DNA from: Glaciecola sp. 33A
GTDB lineage: Bacteria; Pseudomonadota; Gammaproteobacteria; Enterobacterales; Alteromonadaceae
Assembly: GCF_002836745.1 (NCBI RefSeq)
Contig: NZ_PJAR01000043.1
Span: forward strand, 62,001 to 126,000
Length of the DNA: 64,000 bases
Reading direction: 5' to 3'
The notes beneath the pieces were generated by a model, which saw nothing but the letters and a program-made list of their open reading frames with translations, did no database searches and was not told the origin of the DNA. Both the position numbers and the translations under genes were made by a program. Positions 60,774 through 64,000 of the stretch are shown here, piece after piece; within the stretch, counting starts at the first letter, position 1, and each line of letters opens with the position of its first letter.

Positions 60774-61124
60774 TTACTTAGGTGTAGCAGCGGCAGACAT
60801 TTTAGCTGTCATGCTTTCACTGAAGCCTTTAATCATTTCACCGGCTTTAGTTTGAGCACCGGAGACGAGAGTGTAAGTCTCTTTTGCTGATTCAGTTACC
60901 GTTGCTTGTAGACCTTCCAAATACGCTTTTTGTGCTTCAGCTAGGCTAGTTACGTCTTTTTGCTTGCTCACAGTTTCAGCAAATGAAACGCCACCGCTTA
61001 AAAGCGTTGAGAAAAGTGCATTTTGTTTTTCAGCAAGTGCTTGAAGAATAGACATATTTAGTGTCGCTAATTCAGTAACAGGTTTCATTGACTCTGTAAG
61101 TTGTTCGTTTACTTTATCTAACAT
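60774..61124 (-). CDS. phaP: Phasin PhaP
   Basis: 116 residues, amphipathic and nearly all helix, of the phasin_2 type (EKQNALFSTLLSGGVSFAE). Ala/Lys/Thr-rich C-terminus. GGAGA lies 8 bp upstream. It coats PHB granules. It is 33 bp after the larger phasin gene, in one likely operon. Confidence 0.9.
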   Translation of the reverse strand: MLDKVNEQLTESMKPVTELATLNMSILQALAEKQNALFSTLLSGGVSFAETVSKQKDVTSLAEAQKAYLEGLQATVTESAKETYTLVSGAQTKAGEMIKGFSESMTAKMSAAATPK

Positions 61125-61157
61125 GATGTATCTCCACTATTTAAGAATAAAATTTAA

Positions 61158-61907
61158 TTAAGCTTTCGTCACAGGTGCTGATTTACTATCAGATACCGTT
61201 TTAACGTCATCAGCTTTTGTTTTTGCCGGTGCTTTTACTTCTTCAGCACTTAGCGTTACAACTGGCTTCGCTGCAGATTTAGCGACTGGCTTTTTCACTT
61301 CCACTGTCGGCGTTTGTTTGGTTTTGGTCGCTGTTTTTGCTAGTTCTGCTTTTTGTACCGTATCTGCTTTAATCGCAGGGGCTGCTTTAACCGCAGAAGT
61401 GGCATGAACGACAGGTGCTGCCTTCGCAGCAGGTGCTGCCTTCGCAACAGGTGCGGCCTTCGCAGCAGGTGCTGCCTTCGCAGCAGGTGCTGCCTTCGCA
61501 ACAGGTGCGGCCTTCGCAGCTGGTGCGGCCTTCGCAACAGGTGCTGCTTTCACAACGGGTGCTGTTTTAACTGTCTCTTTCGCTACTACACTCGCGGTTT
61601 CATAGCCTGACTTTAATGCGTCAGTATATTTTTGCGAAACAGCACTTATCGTGTTGTACGTATTTGTAGTTGTACCGGTTAAACGCTCTCTTAACGATTC
61701 AGCATAAACTGCTTGAGCGGCCAATATGTCTTTCATTTCTGTTTGTTGGGCGATGGTTTGCATCAACTTAACACTGTCATCAATCAACCCAGAGAAAAAT
61801 AGGGTTTGTTGCTTAGTCACTGCTTCCATTGCCTTAACATTAGCAGCGAGCAGCTCACTAGCTGGCTGTGATGAGTTTCTCATTTGTTTTGAAAATTGAC
61901 CAAACAT
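61158..61907 (-). CDS. Phasin with Lys/Ala/Pro repeat tail (PhaF-like)
   Basis: 249 residues. An N-terminal phasin-like domain covers about residues 1-112 (ELLAANVKAMEAVTKQQTLFFSGLIDD). A low-complexity basic tail follows, built from eight six-residue units of the type KAAPVA, and then a Lys/Thr/Val-rich end. Similar histone H1-like tails in Pseudomonas PhaF bind DNA and tie granules to the nucleoid. The same role here is inference. AGGGGA lies before the ATG. Confidence 0.82.
   Translation of the reverse strand: MFGQFSKQMRNSSQPASELLAANVKAMEAVTKQQTLFFSGLIDDSVKLMQTIAQQTEMKDILAAQAVYAESLRERLTGTTTNTYNTISAVSQKYTDALKSGYETASVVAKETVKTAPVVKAAPVAKAAPAAKAAPVAKAAPAAKAAPAAKAAPVAKAAPAAKAAPVVHATSAVKAAPAIKADTVQKAELAKTATKTKQTPTVEVKKPVAKSAAKPVVTLSAEEVKAPAKTKADDVKTVSDSKSAPVTKA
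61414..61557 (-). repeat. Eight 18-bp tandem repeats in the phasin gene
   Basis: The unit GGTGCTGCCTTCGCAGCA (plus strand) is repeated eight times with small changes. Each encodes one KAAPxA unit on the minus strand. The 18-bp period keeps the frame, so copy number may vary between strains. Confidence 0.9.
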
Positions 61908-61935
61908 ACCTGTTTCCCCTATTGTCTAACTAAGC

Positions 61936-61953
61936 TTTGCTGCGCTGCAACAT
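61936..61953. promoter_or_regulatory. Candidate PhaR operator, copy 1
   Basis: TTTGCTGCGCTGCAACAT, just downstream of the predicted phasin transcription start. An identical copy lies 66 bp away. TGC-rich sites of this kind are bound by PhaR in other PHB producers. Confidence 0.65.
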
Positions 61954-61966
61954 TTCGTATATTCAA

Positions 61967-61994
61967 ATAATAGACAAACTACAGAGAAGATCAA
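61967..61994 (-). promoter_or_regulatory. Predicted promoter of the phasin operon
   Basis: On the minus strand TTGATC (61994-61989) and TATTAT (61972-61967) are 16 bp apart, about 60 bp upstream of the phasin ATG. The two candidate PhaR operators lie on either side. Confidence 0.55.
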
Positions 61995-62001
61995 GTATTA
62001 T

Positions 62002-62019
62002 TTTGCTGCGCTGCAACAT
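62002..62019. promoter_or_regulatory. Candidate PhaR operator, copy 2
   Basis: An 18-base exact repeat of the site at 61936-61953, lying 8 bp upstream of the -35 hexamer of the phasin promoter. Confidence 0.65.
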
Positions 62020-62071
62020 ATTATTGAGATGGAATAAAGTATTTGAGTGGAAAAACAGTTAATTAATTGTT

Positions 62072-62503
62072 TTAACTGTCTTTTTTATTTTTCGGGTTTG
62101 CGTTCCAAGCCGACATATTTTGCTCCATAATCTTTGAAAACATGCCGATTGGGCTGTTGTCGACCATATTCTTCATTAATCCTTGCACTTTATCTTGCTG
62201 TTCTATGAACTGAACAATGCTTTGTTCGAGGTACTGCCTAACGAACACTTCCATATCACTATCGTAAAACCGGATAAGTTGTTTCAACAACACATCGGTT
62301 AAAAGTGATTGTTGTTCATTTGCTTCGGACTCACTAATAATTTGCAAGAGTACCGACTTTGTAATGTCCGCGTCTGTTTTTGAATCCACTATTTTGAATT
62401 CAATCCGGTCATTTATCAGTATTTTAATAAAATCCAAATTAACATACTTGCTCTGTGAACTATCGTACAAACGGCGATTCGGATATTTTTTGATTAAGAC
62501 CAA
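62072..62503 (-). CDS. phaR: PHA synthesis repressor PhaR
   Basis: 143 residues from a TTG start at 62503, preceded by GAGG at 5-bp spacing; no ATG fits the domain. The N-terminal DNA-binding domain has the hallmark IKKYPNRRLYD (residues 4-14). A PHB accumulation regulatory domain follows (about 65-105). PhaR represses phasin genes until it is drawn onto nascent PHB granules. It lies between phaC and the phasin genes. Confidence 0.93.
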   Translation of the reverse strand: MVLIKKYPNRRLYDSSQSKYVNLDFIKILINDRIEFKIVDSKTDADITKSVLLQIISESEANEQQSLLTDVLLKQLIRFYDSDMEVFVRQYLEQSIVQFIEQQDKVQGLMKNMVDNSPIGMFSKIMEQNMSAWNANPKNKKDS

Positions 62504-62552
62504 GTTAACCTCTAAGAAATAAAAAACAACAAATTACAGTGTAAAATAATAA

Positions 62553-62613
62553 GCCTCATTTTTGAGAGCCATCAGGTTAGCCTAATTTATCAAAAATTGC
62601 ATGGCTTTGAGGC
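62553..62613 (-). terminator. Possible terminator downstream of phaC
   Basis: Two nested stems, GCCTCA/TGAGGC (62553-62558 with 62608-62613) and AGCCAT/ATGGCT (62567-62572 with 62601-62606). On the minus strand they are followed by TTATTATTTT. The loop is long, so confidence is modest. Confidence 0.42.
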
Positions 62614-62625
62614 AATCTTGTTTTA

Positions 62626-64000
62626 TTATTCATCTAGGCGTTTGAGCACATAGTCTCCTGGTGCGTCCATAATGGCCGGATATCGCTTACTCTTGCCTGG
62701 TTGTAGCGCATTAATTTTGTGTCCTGACGCAGATTGCATCCACTGATGCCAATCTGGCCACCAAGACCCTTTATGCTCTTTTGCTCCCTCTAACCAGTCT
62801 TGCGCTGAATCCGGAAGTTCATCATTTATCCAGTGCGGGTACTTTCCCCCTTCTGTCGGATTGATGACTCCTGCTAAATGCCCTGAGCCAGCCAGTACAA
62901 AGCGGCAATCGCCTGCAACAATTTTGGTTCCTTCATAAGCACCTTGCCAAAGCACGATATGGTCGGCGATGGTGGATAAAAAATAGCTTGGCATATCAAT
63001 GTTACCTAAATCAATCGGAATATCATCAATAACTAAGGCCCCCGGATCCTTTAACTTATTTTCCCAATAAGTAGTGCGTAAGTACTGCTTGAGGCAAGCC
63101 GATGGAATATTAGTTGCGTCGCTATTCCAATAGAGGATATCAAAGGGCGCTGGGTCTTTACCTTTTAGATAGTTTTCGATAAAGAATGACCAAAATAAGC
63201 TGTTTTCGCGCAGCAAACTAAAACTCATACCCGTAATCCGCCCGTCGAAAACACCATTATTTTCAGCGTTTTTTTCAACTATCGGTAGCATATCCTCTGA
63301 GAAGTAATTACCAACTTCGCCGGGTTCACTAAAGTCTAATAATGTGGTTAGGAAAGTAAGCGAAGCAATGGATTCATCACCAATGGCCCTTAAATAGGCC
63401 GCAGTCATTGAACATAGAGTACCGCCAACACAAAAACCGGTTAGATTAACTTGTTTTTGTTTAGTTATTGCTTTGATTATCTCAATAGCCGCCAATGAGC
63501 CTTTGCGCATGTAATCTGTGAAATCGTAATCTGCTAATTCGGAGGTAGGGTTGACCCAAGAGATCATAAACACGCAATAACCTGCATTTAGCAACCCGCG
63601 CACCATTGACTTCTTTTCATCCAAATCAAGAACATAGTATTTGTTAATGAAAGGTGGCGTTATCAAAATAGGTATTTGATAGTGCTTTTCTTGAGTGGGT
63701 GTATAGTGAATTAGTTGGATCAGTTCATTCTGAAAAATTACCTTTCCGGGGGTATTCGCCAAATTTTCACCAAGCGTAAAAGCATTGCTGTCACTTTGGC
63801 GCATTTTAAACGCCTCCAACGGACTTTTCTCTAAGTCTTCCAGAAAATTTTGCATGCCTTTCACTAAGTTTTCGCCTTTGCTTTTAATCACTTCTTCGCA
63901 AACTTCTGGATTGGTTAAGATAAAGTTCGTCGGCGCTAGCGAATTAATATATTGACGAGTAAAAAACTTTGCTTGCTTGGCTGCTTTTTCATCACTAAAT
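62626..64000 (-). CDS. phaC: Class I PHA synthase PhaC (5' end outside window)
   Basis: 458 codons are visible, and the frame is open to the window edge: residues upstream of the internal GTG at 63891 (FTRQYINSLAPTNFILTNPE) are typical PhaC sequence, so the gene continues beyond 64000. The active-site box GFCVGGT holds the Cys nucleophile; Asp and His follow in IADHIVLWQ and GSGHLAGVINP. PhaC polymerises (R)-3-hydroxybutyryl-CoA into PHB. Class I synthases are about 590 residues, so roughly 130 are missing. Confidence 0.96.
   Translation of the reverse strand, partial: FSDEKAAKQAKFFTRQYINSLAPTNFILTNPEVCEEVIKSKGENLVKGMQNFLEDLEKSPLEAFKMRQSDSNAFTLGENLANTPGKVIFQNELIQLIHYTPTQEKHYQIPILITPPFINKYYVLDLDEKKSMVRGLLNAGYCVFMISWVNPTSELADYDFTDYMRKGSLAAIEIIKAITKQKQVNLTGFCVGGTLCSMTAAYLRAIGDESIASLTFLTTLLDFSEPGEVGNYFSEDMLPIVEKNAENNGVFDGRITGMSFSLLRENSLFWSFFIENYLKGKDPAPFDILYWNSDATNIPSACLKQYLRTTYWENKLKDPGALVIDDIPIDLGNIDMPSYFLSTIADHIVLWQGAYEGTKIVAGDCRFVLAGSGHLAGVINPTEGGKYPHWINDELPDSAQDWLEGAKEHKGSWWPDWHQWMQSASGHKINALQPGKSKRYPAIMDAPGDYVLKRLDE

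Noticed and set aside
61353-61610. Cys/Arg-rich frame opposite the phasin repeat
   Set aside because: It is the antisense reading of the KAAPxA repeat and has no ribosome-binding site or homology.
63889-63891. GTG as the start of phaC
   Set aside because: The frame upstream to the window edge reads as standard PhaC sequence, so this codon is internal.

Overview
The window is chromosomal DNA of a gammaproteobacterium, most likely a marine member of the Alteromonadales. I infer this from the fixed order of MSHA pilus genes followed by mreBCD, the S10 ribosomal cluster, an Azotobacter-type 7Fe ferredoxin, a SO_0444-type metal efflux permease, WaaA and the moderate A+T content. No tRNA, rRNA, phage, insertion sequence or CRISPR array was found. 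Both ends cut genes: mshJ at the left and phaC at the right.

Region 1 (1-17526) is an almost complete mannose-sensitive haemagglutinin (MSHA, type IV) pilus locus: mshJ, K, L, M, N, E, G, F, B, A, C, D, O, P and Q on the plus strand. Most genes overlap by a few bases. MshL is the secretin, J/K/M/N/F form the envelope assembly, E and G are motor and platform, A is the major pilin, B/C/D/O/P are minor pilin-like proteins, and Q is an unusually long modular secreted protein.

Region 2 (17614-28345) is the conserved shape and cell-wall block mreB-mreC-mreD-maf-rng-yhdP-nit-tldD, tightly coupled, with a recognisable promoter before mreB.

Region 3 (28392-37922) is a looser stretch: an MBL-fold hydrolase; yebG with a perfect LexA box; a HAD phosphatase whose start codon is unclear; a membrane-anchored receiver/AraC hybrid regulator; a convergent GAF-domain GspE/PilB-type ATPase; a U32 peptidase-family protein (RlhA-like); and a GST.

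Region 4 (37923-43287) is the S10 ribosomal protein operon, rpsJ to rpsQ, with a structured leader and a strong terminator. Neither the usual tuf/fusA genes upstream nor the spc operon downstream is present. It is followed by a MerR-type regulator with a textbook operator and a Cu/Zn efflux permease.

Region 5 (44938-56691) holds mostly single housekeeping genes: waaA, an M3 oligopeptidase lipoprotein, an OmpA-family lipoprotein, a SpoU methyltransferase, rlmE, fdxA, a COG2509 flavoprotein, a zinc-ribbon protein, a Cof-type HAD phosphatase, a SOUL-family lipoprotein and purU.

Region 6 (56692-64000) is a polyhydroxybutyrate (PHB) locus: phaB (plus strand), an MltB-type transglycosylase, then phaZ, phaP, a second phasin with a Lys/Ala/Pro repeat tail, phaR and phaC (minus strand). 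Two identical 18-bp motifs bracket the predicted phasin promoter and are good candidates for PhaR operators. No beta-ketothiolase (phaA) is in the window.
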